A stretch of 64,000 nt of DNA from an uncultured Lachnospiraceae bacterium (GTDB lineage: Bacteria; Bacillota; Clostridia; Lachnospirales; Anaerotignaceae). The position numbers were made by a program, and so were the translations under genes. This document shows positions 45,307 through 54,166 of the stretch, piece after piece. The stretch lies in assembly GCA_944384295.1 (NCBI GenBank), contig CALWSU010000005.1:28745-92744 (forward strand). Reading direction: 5' to 3'. Within the stretch, counting starts at the first letter, position 1. Each line of letters starts with the position of its first letter. Below the pieces are notes generated by a model. The model saw nothing but the letters and a program-made list of their open reading frames with translations. It was not told the origin of the DNA and did no database searches.

Positions 45307-45335
45307 ATTATAATCAAAACTTACCTTGTGTACAA
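45307..45335 (-). promoter_or_regulatory. Promoter of the pta-ackA operon
   Basis: TTGTAC (45330-45335), 17-bp spacer, TATAAT (45307-45312) and a purine-rich start region. A GC-rich hairpin (ATCCGC-caaaca-GCGGAT, 45246-45263) follows in the leader. Confidence 0.75.
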
Positions 45336-45373
45336 GTATATGAAATAAAAAAACAACAGTTTTTACCAGTTTT

Positions 45374-45772
45374 TTATGGCAGTTTTTTTCCGCACTTACG
45401 ACAAAAGGCATAGCCAATTTCAGCCTTTGCGCCGCAAAATGGACAAAATCCGCCTTCGCTTTGCACTTCCTGTTGCTTTTGCACTTGTGGCTGTTCGGTT
45501 TTCTTACCAAATCTTTCGTCCAAAGGGTCTGGTTCCTCGCCTTCTTCTGTAATATCATACAAAGAATATCTATGATCTGATGTAGCATTCGTAAAATGGA
45601 TGACAGCCTGTATGCCTGCAATGATGACGAATACAAGCCCCATCAATACAAAGGGAATTGGTGCGCCCATTTTTGCCGCAGACACCATCCATATAATACC
45701 AACTATAACCGCAAATATAGCACCAATGCCACCTTGCAAAGATGGTCCTCGTCCAGGTTTTACACTTTTCAT
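45374..45772 (-). CDS. Zinc-ribbon membrane protein
   Basis: 132 residues. Two hydrophobic helices near the N-terminus (GGIGAIFAVIVGIIWMVSAA and FVLMGLVFVIIAGIQAVIHF), a Glu/Gln-rich linker and a C-terminal zinc ribbon FCPFCGAKAEIGYAFCRKCGKKL (four Cys). ATG 45772 behind GGAGGGCATGCCG is preferred to ATG 45778. It is 17 bp downstream of the CheA-like gene, hence probably the same operon. Function is unknown. Confidence 0.75.
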   Translation of the reverse strand: MKSVKPGRGPSLQGGIGAIFAVIVGIIWMVSAAKMGAPIPFVLMGLVFVIIAGIQAVIHFTNATSDHRYSLYDITEEGEEPDPLDERFGKKTEQPQVQKQQEVQSEGGFCPFCGAKAEIGYAFCRKCGKKLP

Positions 45773-45794
45773 CGGCATGCCCTCCTATCTTGGG

Positions 45795-46841
45795 TTACGG
45801 TAGTAAAGGAAACTCCATGAAAAATGTCGTTCCCATATACACTTTACTTTCAATCCGAATACTGCCTCCCAATACTGATACAGCCGCATTGACCATATCT
45901 AGCCCTACACCACGACCAGAAAACATGGTTGCACTGTGTTTTGTAGTAAATCCAGGACGCAATAAAAAAGCATATACTTCGTTATCTTCATATTCTTGCG
46001 GTGGCTTCGTCAGCCAACCTTTTGCCTGTGCCGCTTTTAAAATGTCTTCTCTGTCCAGTCCTCTGCCATCATCGCGAAAAATCACAAATACCTGTTGTGC
46101 TGTCTTTTGAATTTCTAAAGAAATTTCTCCGACTGGTGTTTTCCCCATTTTTTCACGGTCTTCTGTTTTTTCCAAACCGTGGTCCATGCTGTTTTTCATC
46201 ATCTGTATGACAGCTAGTGTAATTTTATCATATAAATCTCTGGGCACCTCTGTTTCCGCACCAGATACTTTTACCATAAAATCTTTGTCTAAAGCTCGTC
46301 CCATCACGGTAGCCAAACGTTCCATTTGTGCCACCAAACCCGAAAAATCGGTATAAGGAATCCGCTGTTTGCCTTTTCTGGTATAGGAAATCTGAAAACT
46401 TGGACCTTCCGGCTCATTGTCACTATCAACATGTGTCAAAAAGTTTTTGATTCTGCGTACCACTGCCCAACCGAAATCCGTAACTTCGTCCTCTGTTTCC
46501 ATACGACGCAGTTCCCGTTTCATATAACCAGACACCATACGCAAAAGTTGTAAAATGGTCAACAAGTCTTTTTGCGCGGGATTTTCTTCTTCTCTCAAAT
46601 ACGAAAATAAATCTTCTGCGCTATGTGCAGTTTCGGAAAATGCAGGATAGCCCATCATAGATGCAGAGCCTTTTATACCGTGCATGGTACGAAACAAGCG
46701 ATTCACTTCTTCCGAAGAAATCACAACTTCATCTACACCAGATTTACTTTCTATAAAACTATCTAATTTGTCTATATTTTTCCATGTTTCTTCCAAGAAT
46801 AACTCTTGCAGAAAATCAGGATTTTTTTCAAACCGTTCCAT
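45795..46841 (-). CDS. CheA-like histidine kinase: HPt plus ATPase domains only
   Basis: 348 residues. An N-terminal HPt domain has the phospho-acceptor His54 in LFRTMHGIKGSASMMGY, the P1 motif of CheA. The C-terminal part is a CheA-type HATPase: N-box VIQMMKNSMDHGLEK, G1 DDGRGLDREDI, lid FTTKHSATMFSGRGVGLDMV and ending GGSIRIESKVYMGTTFFMEFPL. The protein stops there: P2 (CheY/CheB docking), a clear P3 dimerisation helix pair and the P5 CheW-like domain are absent (CheA is usually about 650 residues). It cannot couple to receptors in the usual way. It starts at ATG 46841 behind GAGGTTGATACC. Confidence 0.88.
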   Translation of the reverse strand: MERFEKNPDFLQELFLEETWKNIDKLDSFIESKSGVDEVVISSEEVNRLFRTMHGIKGSASMMGYPAFSETAHSAEDLFSYLREEENPAQKDLLTILQLLRMVSGYMKRELRRMETEDEVTDFGWAVVRRIKNFLTHVDSDNEPEGPSFQISYTRKGKQRIPYTDFSGLVAQMERLATVMGRALDKDFMVKVSGAETEVPRDLYDKITLAVIQMMKNSMDHGLEKTEDREKMGKTPVGEISLEIQKTAQQVFVIFRDDGRGLDREDILKAAQAKGWLTKPPQEYEDNEVYAFLLRPGFTTKHSATMFSGRGVGLDMVNAAVSVLGGSIRIESKVYMGTTFFMEFPLLP

Positions 46842-46980
46842 GGTATCAACCTCTTATGCTCATTCTGTCTTTAGTATAGACCGATTCCCATAAATTTTCC
46901 AGTAAAAAATGATATATTTCTAAAAAATATGTTATACTGAAAATACGATAATATATTCATTTTATTTTCACAGAAAGGAT

Positions 46981-48219
46981 GTGCCGATTCTCTTGCAAAC
47001 TGTTGGAATTATTGCAGAATTTAATCCGTTCCATAAAGGACATCAATATATGATAGAAACCGCAAAAAAAGTCACCAATGCTTCTCATGCCATTATTGTG
47101 ATGAGCAGCAGCTTTGTGCAAAGAGGAGAGCCTGCCTGCTTTGACAAATGGACACGTGCGTCCTGTGCGCTGCGCTGTGGAGCATCTATGGTATTAGAGC
47201 TTCCTGTGTTATTTTCTGCGGCAAATGCTGAAATTTTTGCAACAGGTGCTATCAAAGTTTTCAACGATAGTGGCATGATAGATGCGCTTTGTTTCGGTTC
47301 CGAAAGCGGCGATTTGGCTTCTATGGAAGAAGCCGCAAAACTGATGCTCAACGAAACAGAAGAATTTCAAAGACTGCTCAAAAACAATTTGGAGCAAGGT
47401 ATGTCTTACCCCTCTGCACGTGCGCAGGCTTTGGAAACCGTTTCTCATATCAGCAAAGAAATTTTATCTCGCCCCAATCACATATTGGGTCTGGAATATT
47501 TAAAAGCACTCTATCGTACCAACAGCACCATACAACCTTTTACCATACAACGCAAAGGCAACGCATATGATGACCCTTCTTTGTCTGGTGAATTTGCTTC
47601 TGCTGCTGCAATACGCAAAGCATTACAAGAAGAAAACTCCACAGAAGCCTTTTTACAAGTTCCTGATGTGCTGGTCGATGACTTGACAAAAGAAATTTCC
47701 TTAGGGCGTGCACCTGCCACATGGGAACATCTCGCTGGAGCATTACATTATAAACTGCGTACCACTTCTGCCGCAGACATCAAAGAAATGTTTGAAGTGA
47801 CAGAAGGTTTAGAAAATCGTATTTTACGTGCTATAGAAAATGGATATATGGTAGAAGATTTAATCGACTTTATCAAGTCCAAACGCTATACACGCACCAA
47901 AATACAACGCATTTTAACACATATTTTATTAGACCTCAATACAAAAGAAGTAGAATATTTTTTACATCGCAATCACTTGCCTTATATACGTGTACTGGGT
48001 TTTCAAAAAGAACATGCCGAGCTGGTCGGAGAATTGACAGAAACCGCAAAATGCCCTGTATTGACCAATTTGAAAAAAGCACCGGAACAGCTAGACAAAG
48101 ACGGCATGCATCTTTTGGCACTGGAAAAACTGGCAACCGATTTACAGGCAATGGCTTCACCAAATCCTCTATATCGTGCGCCAAATCGAGATTTTACGAT
48201 ACCAATGGCAATCATTTGA
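46981..48219 (+). CDS. tmcAL: tRNA(Met) cytidine acetate ligase
   Basis: Acetylates the wobble cytidine of elongator tRNA-Met using acetate and ATP. 412 residues; the nucleotidyltransferase-like fold begins VGIIAEFNPFHKGHQYMIE with HxGH, then MSSSFVQRGEPACFDKWTRA, LGLEYLKAL and SKRYTRTKIQRILTHILL, all marks of TmcAL/YlbM. The first start (GTG 46981) has a close AAAGGAT; TTG 46993 gives a better N-terminus and may be the real one. It is divergent from the CheA-like gene. Confidence 0.92.
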   Translation: MPILLQTVGIIAEFNPFHKGHQYMIETAKKVTNASHAIIVMSSSFVQRGEPACFDKWTRASCALRCGASMVLELPVLFSAANAEIFATGAIKVFNDSGMIDALCFGSESGDLASMEEAAKLMLNETEEFQRLLKNNLEQGMSYPSARAQALETVSHISKEILSRPNHILGLEYLKALYRTNSTIQPFTIQRKGNAYDDPSLSGEFASAAAIRKALQEENSTEAFLQVPDVLVDDLTKEISLGRAPATWEHLAGALHYKLRTTSAADIKEMFEVTEGLENRILRAIENGYMVEDLIDFIKSKRYTRTKIQRILTHILLDLNTKEVEYFLHRNHLPYIRVLGFQKEHAELVGELTETAKCPVLTNLKKAPEQLDKDGMHLLALEKLATDLQAMASPNPLYRAPNRDFTIPMAII

Positions 48220-48224
48220 AAAAC

Positions 48225-48270
48225 AAAAAACAACGGCTGTTTGTTTTCATCAATCAGCCGTTGTTTTTCC
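48225..48270. terminator. Bidirectional terminator after tmcAL
   Basis: AACAACGGCTG pairs perfectly with CAGCCGTTGTT, with A-run left and T-run right, serving both convergent genes. Confidence 0.88.
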
Positions 48271-48284
48271 CATTCTTTATTCTA

Positions 48285-49241
48285 TTATGGAATAAAAATC
48301 ACATTTCCGTCTGCATCATAGATACTTGCTTGCTCAAAGAAATCAGTATCCATAGATTCCATGGTCCCACCTTGCTGAAACAAACATACCTTATGATGAA
48401 ATCCATAAATATCTGTCACATCGATCCAAACTTCATAAGTACTGCCCTGTTGTACTTCTGTAGATTGTTCTACTGGATAATAAAATTGTGATGGATATTC
48501 CTCAGATACCGCTTCTGCTGTTGGTTCTGGCTCCATGCTCGTACTTTCTCGTTGACTGGTATGATTGTCCAAAGGAATCTGGGTACGCTTGATTTCTTTT
48601 TTGTCCATAAACTCTATCATATCTATGCTTTCTACCGTTTGTTTTTCCACATAGGTATCCACACGAATCTCAATTTCTCCATTCATTGTATAAATGACTC
48701 CAGTGCCTCCCTTTTGGATACCGCCACTAGCATACAATATTGCGCTAACCTGTGGCAGACAATCTTGAATGGGATAGATACTTTCTTGTACTTCCTGACT
48801 GCGTATGGTTGCGCCCTCTTGGAATTGTACTGCATCTATTTCCGTATATTCCAACAAAGGTACTTCAAATGTACCGACAAAATGATTGTCCTGCAAAGTC
48901 AAAGGGTATTCCTGTGCGCCGCTCAGTAAAACTGCTGTCGTAACGCCTTCTTGATATTCCTTTGGAACTAACTGACAAGTCACTTGCACTGTTTTTTGTT
49001 TCGTATCTTTTATTTCGTATGTAAATTGTATGTCTTCCAAAAGATTCGTTTGTTCTTCCAAAGTATGGGATACTTGATAATAAATATTGTTCACAGATGC
49101 CTCGATTTGAGAAACCTGTGATACTAGATTACTTTCCATATTTTCAATCTTATTTTGCAGATTACCAATCCGTATCCAGCACCCAAACACCAATATACAA
49201 CAAGCAACTGAAACAATCATAGGTACATTTTCTTTTTTCAA
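48285..49241 (-). CDS. Hypothetical membrane-anchored protein
   Basis: 318 residues. One membrane helix (about 7-23, MIVSVACCILVFGCWI) is followed by a coiled-coil (NLQNKIENMESNLVSQVSQIEASVNN, about 27-65). Extracytoplasmic beta-rich repeats include two similar units (FTYEIKDTKQKTVQVTCQL and YPVEQSTEVQQGSTYEVWIDV). I do not recognise a family; the layout is like a surface sensor or adhesin. It starts at TTG 49241 behind GGAGAAGACA. It is convergent with tmcAL and divergent from ylbJ. Confidence 0.7.
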   Translation of the reverse strand: MKKENVPMIVSVACCILVFGCWIRIGNLQNKIENMESNLVSQVSQIEASVNNIYYQVSHTLEEQTNLLEDIQFTYEIKDTKQKTVQVTCQLVPKEYQEGVTTAVLLSGAQEYPLTLQDNHFVGTFEVPLLEYTEIDAVQFQEGATIRSQEVQESIYPIQDCLPQVSAILYASGGIQKGGTGVIYTMNGEIEIRVDTYVEKQTVESIDMIEFMDKKEIKRTQIPLDNHTSQRESTSMEPEPTAEAVSEEYPSQFYYPVEQSTEVQQGSTYEVWIDVTDIYGFHHKVCLFQQGGTMESMDTDFFEQASIYDADGNVIFIP

Positions 49242-49356
49242 TGTCTTCTCCTCCTTTTTGATGTTGCAACATTACATTCTGCATCTTCTGGATTTCAAAG
49301 CATGAAAAATCCATTTATCACATACACTATACCAAGCCCAATCTTGGAGTATTTAT

Positions 49357-50457
49357 ATGTTTGTTTCCTACAGTATTTTTTTGTTGTTATGTATTGTATT
49401 CTACATATTTCTGCGTTTTCCTGCTCAAATATTGGAAACTTCTGCCGCATCATTTGCTTTGTGGTTTTCTACTGTATTGCCTTCCTTATTTCCCTTTTTG
49501 GTCTGTTGTGGGCTATTATTGCGCCTTGGATTGACACAACGTTTGGGACGATTGTTTGCACCTTTGATGCGTCCATTATTTGGATTGTCCGGTGTTTGTG
49601 CCTTGCCATTTGTATTGGGGATACTTTCCGGCTATCCTTTAGGCGCAAAAATGACCGCGCAGCTTTATACACAAAAACAGATTTCACAATCCGAAGCGCA
49701 AAAATTGCTCTCTTTTTGCAATAACCCGGGACCTCTTTTTGTCATTGGTACCGTTGGTACAGGCTTTTTTCATGTACCGATTTGGGGGTATGCCCTATTA
49801 GGCAGTATATTATTTGGCGCGCTCGCAACTGGCATTTGTTTTCGCAAACAATACAACGTTGCAATGCCATCTTGCACCATTCCTAAAATGCAAACCTCTA
49901 TCCCAAAACAGCCGCTTGGCATACTTTTATCTGATTGTGTCAAAGATGCCTTACTGACCGCAGCGCAAATTGGCGGATTTCTTGTTTTCTTTAGTGTATT
50001 GAGTATGGCATTACAGCTGTTGGGCATTTATGATATCTTGACGAATTTGGTATCTTTTTTGCCCTTTTCCTCCGCATATTGGGAAGGTGTTTATAGTGGT
50101 ATGTTGGAAATGACAAATGGTGCATATCTGCTTTCTCTTGCGTCAGATAGTTTGCGTTTACGTCTATCTGCCGTTGTAGTATTGCTTGCTTTTGGCGGCT
50201 GTTCCATACTGGGGCAGACATTTGGTGTATTGCAAGGTGTTCCCATTTCTTATGGCAAATATTTCGCAGCAAAATGTTGTAACGCCGCTTTTGCACTGAT
50301 TGCGTTTCAAGTACTATATCCTATTGTATTTTCGCATACAAAAAAAGCAGTTCCCGTATTTTCCGCGCATACGGCAGCTGCTTTTCCCTTGATTTATGGT
50401 TGTTTTGGTTTCTTTTTACTTTGTTATGCTCTGTACTGTTTACGACAAAAAACATAA
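49357..50457 (+). CDS. ylbJ: Sporulation integral membrane protein YlbJ
   Basis: Polytopic membrane protein, 366 residues with about ten helices, of the YlbJ family required for spore cortex formation in Bacillus. Hallmarks are WFSTVLPSLFPFLVCCGLL, ILSGYPLGAKMTAQLY, LLSFCNNPGPLFVIGTVGTGFF and the repeat-like second half with LLAFGGCSILGQTFGVLQG. It starts at ATG 49357 behind TTGGAGTATTTAT. Only 11 bp separate it from the convergent gene. Confidence 0.93.
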   Translation: MFVSYSIFLLLCIVFYIFLRFPAQILETSAASFALWFSTVLPSLFPFLVCCGLLLRLGLTQRLGRLFAPLMRPLFGLSGVCALPFVLGILSGYPLGAKMTAQLYTQKQISQSEAQKLLSFCNNPGPLFVIGTVGTGFFHVPIWGYALLGSILFGALATGICFRKQYNVAMPSCTIPKMQTSIPKQPLGILLSDCVKDALLTAAQIGGFLVFFSVLSMALQLLGIYDILTNLVSFLPFSSAYWEGVYSGMLEMTNGAYLLSLASDSLRLRLSAVVVLLAFGGCSILGQTFGVLQGVPISYGKYFAAKCCNAAFALIAFQVLYPIVFSHTKKAVPVFSAHTAAAFPLIYGCFGFFLLCYALYCLRQKT

Positions 50458-50468
50458 GTCGTTTTCCA

Positions 50469-50972
50469 TTATTTGCTCATGCGCAATTCCTGAATATTTT
50501 CTGCCAATACATTTAAGGTTTGTCCAAAATATTCATCTGTCTTGATGCTTTCGCTATAAACCACTGCTTTGAGTTCTTTCAAACGATTTTCAACATCTGT
50601 CAAAATGCCTTCTGAATACTCTACCGCACCCAAACGCATTTCTTTTGCGTTTTTCTTTGCAGAATCTATGATTGCTGCTGCTTGGTCATAAGCTTTTTTG
50701 GTGACTTCATTTTCATCTATCATACGTTGCAAACGTTCTTCTGCGCTTTTTACAATCTGATCCGCTTCGCGCTGTGCATCAATGAGTATCTTATTGCGTT
50801 CTTCAATGATCCACTGTGCCTGCTTCAATTCATTGGGCAGTTTCACGCGTAATTCACTGATCAAATCATATACTTCGTCTTTATCAATCGAAACGCGATT
50901 GCTAAAAGGCGCAGAACGTCCATTTTCTATGATATCTTCCAATTCGTCCAGTAATTGTACAATGGATTCCAT
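50469..50972 (-). CDS. Coiled-coil protein (DivIVA/ATP synthase-like), unrecognised role
   Basis: 167 residues, almost entirely helical and charged. N-terminal ESIVQLLDELEDIIENGR segment, then Lys/Glu/Ala heptads (residues 45-145, with DEVYDLISELRVKLPNELKQAQWIIEERNKILIDAQREADQIVKSAEER) that resemble the filament part of DivIVA or ATP synthase b-subunits. It starts at ATG 50972 behind GAGGGGTAGGAT. It lies 10 bp after coaD, a conserved neighbour arrangement in clostridia. No catalytic motif. Confidence 0.75.
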   Translation of the reverse strand: MESIVQLLDELEDIIENGRSAPFSNRVSIDKDEVYDLISELRVKLPNELKQAQWIIEERNKILIDAQREADQIVKSAEERLQRMIDENEVTKKAYDQAAAIIDSAKKNAKEMRLGAVEYSEGILTDVENRLKELKAVVYSESIKTDEYFGQTLNVLAENIQELRMSK

Positions 50973-50982
50973 ATCCTACCCC

Positions 50983-51462
50983 TCACTTTCCATATTTTTG
51001 TATGACAAAAGGCTGGATTTCTTTCGGCACCATAAATTCTATATTGCCGCCAAATACCGCCACTTCTTTGGCGTTTGTAGAACTTAAGGCAAGGTGTTCT
51101 TCATCTGCTGCCAAAAAGATAGTTTCTATCTCTTTTCCCAGTTTGCGATTGATCAAATACATTTGATATTCTGAAGCAAAATCGACAGCATTGCGTAAGC
51201 CCCGCACTGCCACCGTTGCGCCAATCTCGACTGCAAAATCTGCCAATAATCCACGAAAAGACGCAACCTCTACATTATGCAAATGCTGTGTGACCAACTC
51301 TAAATGTTCTTTTCGTTCCTCTACTGTAAACAAAGAAGTTTTATTCGGATTTTCTAATACCGCTACCACCAAAGTATCGAATAATTTGGAAGCACGTTCT
51401 ATAATATCCAAATGTCCCAGTGTAACCGGATCAAAACTTCCGGCATAAATTGCTTTTCTCAT
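50983..51462 (-). CDS. coaD: Pantetheine-phosphate adenylyltransferase
   Basis: Penultimate step of coenzyme A synthesis. 159 residues: GSFDPVTLGHLDIIERA with the catalytic TxGH, PNKTSLFTVEERKEHLELV, GLRNAVDFASEYQMYLIN and the conserved ISSTNAKEVA-like LSSTNAKEVAVFGGNIEFMVP end. It starts at ATG 51462, overlapping the rsmD stop by 4 bp. Confidence 0.97.
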   Translation of the reverse strand: MRKAIYAGSFDPVTLGHLDIIERASKLFDTLVVAVLENPNKTSLFTVEERKEHLELVTQHLHNVEVASFRGLLADFAVEIGATVAVRGLRNAVDFASEYQMYLINRKLGKEIETIFLAADEEHLALSSTNAKEVAVFGGNIEFMVPKEIQPFVIQKYGK

Positions 51463-52034
51463 GTTGCTGATTCCTCCAGACGCAGAAACGTCAATACTGT
51501 CGTCTTATATTTTTTTTCTCGTTCTACAAAAAGCCCTGCCACATCGGGCAACGCAATTTTCGCGCTATGCTCTACAATCAATACTCCATCGGGCTGCAAT
51601 AAATTGCCTGCTACAATTTTTTGTAACACAACTTCTTCCAACCCTGCGGTATATGGTGGGTCCATATAAATCATATCAAAACGCATTTTTTCTTTCGTCA
51701 AACGCTCTAAGGCGGCACATACTTCCATCTGCAAACAAATTGCTTTTTCCTGCAATTTGGTATGCTGCAAATTTTGTGCAATCACACTTTGACATGCAGC
51801 GGATTGTTCCACAAGCACCGCTTTTGCTGCGCCACGACTTAATGCTTCAATCGCAATTGCACCACTGCCTGAAAACAAATCTAAAAACACACATTCTGGC
51901 AGTGAAAAAGCTAAAATATTAAACAGCGTTTCTTTGATTCGATCTGTAGTTGGTCTGGTATCCAAACCTTCAATCGTTTGCAGTTTATGCCCTTTGGCAC
52001 TGCCTGCGATCACACGCATATCCTTTTCACCCAT
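51459..52034 (-). CDS. rsmD: 16S rRNA (guanine966-N2)-methyltransferase
   Basis: Methylates G966 of 16S rRNA with S-adenosylmethionine. RVIAGSAKGHKLQTIEG and TRPTTDRIKETLFNIL begin the domain; SAM motif VFLDLFSGSGAIAIEALSRGA and catalytic DMIYMDPPY (DPPY) are intact, ending near FVEREKKYKTTVLTFLRLE. I choose ATG 52034 behind AAAGGTAGA (191 residues); ATG 52019 is also possible; the frame to 52133 overlaps recG. The rsmD-coaD pair is conserved. Confidence 0.93.
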   Translation of the reverse strand: MGEKDMRVIAGSAKGHKLQTIEGLDTRPTTDRIKETLFNILAFSLPECVFLDLFSGSGAIAIEALSRGAAKAVLVEQSAACQSVIAQNLQHTKLQEKAICLQMEVCAALERLTKEKMRFDMIYMDPPYTAGLEEVVLQKIVAGNLLQPDGVLIVEHSAKIALPDVAGLFVEREKKYKTTVLTFLRLEESAT

Positions 52035-52102
52035 TCTACCTTTCTTTTTTACATACGCCATAAGTATATCAAACTCATTGCCAAAACACAATAAGAAACC
52101 TG

Positions 52103-54145
52103 CTACAGCTCCAAATTTTTCCCCTCGAACCATGTCGAAATTTGTGCTCTCAAACCGGCATGTTCTGGCTCCTGCAAAGTAGGGTCTTTTGCCAAAAGCG
52201 TACTTGCAGCATCTTGTGCTTCTTTCAAAAGCTGCATGTCGCGATATAGATTGGCAATTTTCAATTCTGGCAATCCATGTTGTTTTGTACCAAAAAACTC
52301 ACCTGGTCCTCTCAATTGCAAATCCATTTCAGAAATGACAAAACCATCTGTTGTCTTTGTCATCGTTTGCATACGCTGCTGTGCGATTTTCGTTTTGGCA
52401 TCACTGACCAAAATACAATAAGATTTCTCATCGCCTCTGCCCACGCGTCCACGTAACTGATGTAATTGTGCCAAACCAAAACGCTCCGCATTCTCCACCA
52501 ACATCACCGTTGCATTTGGCACATTGATTCCCACTTCTATGACAGTGGTAGAAATCAAAATATCGGTTTCGCCTGCTGCAAATGTTTCCATAATCTCTTG
52601 CTTTTGCACTGCTTTCATTTTACCATGTACACAAGCAATGCGGCAGTTTGGAATGGTTTTCTGCAATTTCTCGGTATAATCCAATACATTCTCTACTTCT
52701 AATTTTTCATTTTCCTCAATCATAGGACAAATGACATAAGATTGTCTACCGGACTGCGCCTGTTTTTCCAAAAAAGTATAGATACGCGGGCGGTATGTAG
52801 AATTGACTGCCAAAGTATCTATTTTTTGCCTGCCTGGAGGCAATTCGTCAATGATAGAAATATCTAAATCGCCATATAAAATCAAAGCCAAAGTACGGGG
52901 GATAGGGGTTGCCGTCATCACTAGGACATGCGGATTTTCGCCCTTCTCTGCCAGCATACCTCTTTGTCTGACCCCGAAACGATGCTGCTCATCTGTAATG
53001 ACAAGCCCTAATTTTTGATATGTCACACCAGTTTGTATGACAGCATGTGTACCAACAATCATTTTTGCGCTTCCGTCCGCAATCTCTGCCAAAGCAGCAC
53101 GTTTTTCTTTCGCTTTCATACTGCCAAAAAGCGATACAACACGAATCCCCAAAGGTGCAAACATTTTTTGGAAAGATTGCGCATGTTGTTCTGCTAACAC
53201 CTCTGTCGGTGCCATCATGACAACTTGATATCCATTTTGAATCACCCAATATGCTGCCGCCATCGCCACGGCTGTTTTCCCACTGCCGACATCTCCCTGC
53301 ACCAAACGATTCATCATTTTTCCACTGGTCATGTCGTTTTGGATTTCTTGCAGGACTTTTTTTTGCGCATTGGTCAGAGGAAAAGGAAAAGATTCCTGTA
53401 TTTTTTGCAAAGTATCTTGATACTGCATCAAAATACCTGCACCCTGTTGCAGCCATTCTTGACGCAAACAAGAGAGTGCAGTTTGTAACAAAAACAATTC
53501 TTCAAATACCAAACGACGACGCGCATCATAAAATGCCGTTTCTGTTACTGGAAAATGTATATTTTGAATTGCAAAATTACGCTCTGCCAAATGATATTTC
53601 TTACGCAGCCAAAGCGGCAAGATTTCTGGCAACGTACCCTGCACGCAATGCAATGCCTCTGCCAAAAAGCCACGTAATATTTTTTGTGACAATCCTTCCG
53701 ATAATGGATAGACCGGCACAATACGCCCACCCGCAAAAGATTTTCCAACGATTTCATACTCTGGAGAAGCGATTTCCATACGACCATATTTTTTCTGCAT
53801 TTTGCCAGTAAAAAGATAAGATTCATTTGGCTGAAACGCCGTTTTCATATAGGGCTGGTTATACCATACTAATGTGATTTCTCCTGTTTCATCATACGCC
53901 TGCACTTTTGTCATCACCAAACGCCCACGGCGTACACTTTGTCCTTCTCCCCGCACACGTGCAACAAATGTATTTTCCTCCGTTTCAGACAAATCCGCAA
54001 TCGTAACCATACGACTGCGGTCTTTGTAATCTCTCGGATAATGTTCCAATAGGTCACCAATGGTTTGGATACCAAGGCGATTGAGCTTTTTTGCTCGTTG
54101 TTCGCCTACATTTTTCAAATCTAAAATCGCATCGTTCCATTCCAT
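52103..54145 (-). CDS. recG: ATP-dependent DNA helicase RecG
   Basis: Remodels stalled replication forks and branched recombination intermediates. 680 residues: N-terminal wedge/OB domain (about 60-150, FVARVRGEGQ), helicase motifs I VQGDVGSGKTAVAMAAAY, DEQHRFGVRQR, MTATPIPRTLALILYGDLDIS, ATTVIEVGINVPNATVMLVENAERFGLAQLHQLRGRVGRG. It starts at ATG 54145 behind GGGAGGGCATCCT. The gene follows the fakA-like gene by 21 bp. Confidence 0.97.
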   Translation of the reverse strand: MEWNDAILDLKNVGEQRAKKLNRLGIQTIGDLLEHYPRDYKDRSRMVTIADLSETEENTFVARVRGEGQSVRRGRLVMTKVQAYDETGEITLVWYNQPYMKTAFQPNESYLFTGKMQKKYGRMEIASPEYEIVGKSFAGGRIVPVYPLSEGLSQKILRGFLAEALHCVQGTLPEILPLWLRKKYHLAERNFAIQNIHFPVTETAFYDARRRLVFEELFLLQTALSCLRQEWLQQGAGILMQYQDTLQKIQESFPFPLTNAQKKVLQEIQNDMTSGKMMNRLVQGDVGSGKTAVAMAAAYWVIQNGYQVVMMAPTEVLAEQHAQSFQKMFAPLGIRVVSLFGSMKAKEKRAALAEIADGSAKMIVGTHAVIQTGVTYQKLGLVITDEQHRFGVRQRGMLAEKGENPHVLVMTATPIPRTLALILYGDLDISIIDELPPGRQKIDTLAVNSTYRPRIYTFLEKQAQSGRQSYVICPMIEENEKLEVENVLDYTEKLQKTIPNCRIACVHGKMKAVQKQEIMETFAAGETDILISTTVIEVGINVPNATVMLVENAERFGLAQLHQLRGRVGRGDEKSYCILVSDAKTKIAQQRMQTMTKTTDGFVISEMDLQLRGPGEFFGTKQHGLPELKIANLYRDMQLLKEAQDAASTLLAKDPTLQEPEHAGLRAQISTWFEGKNLEL

Positions 54146-54166
54146 AGGATGCCCTCCCTGCATCTG

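Noticed and set aside
45199..45636. Minus-strand 145-codon frame upstream of pta
   Set aside because: Overlaps the pta promoter and the zinc-ribbon gene in another frame; sequence is not protein-like.
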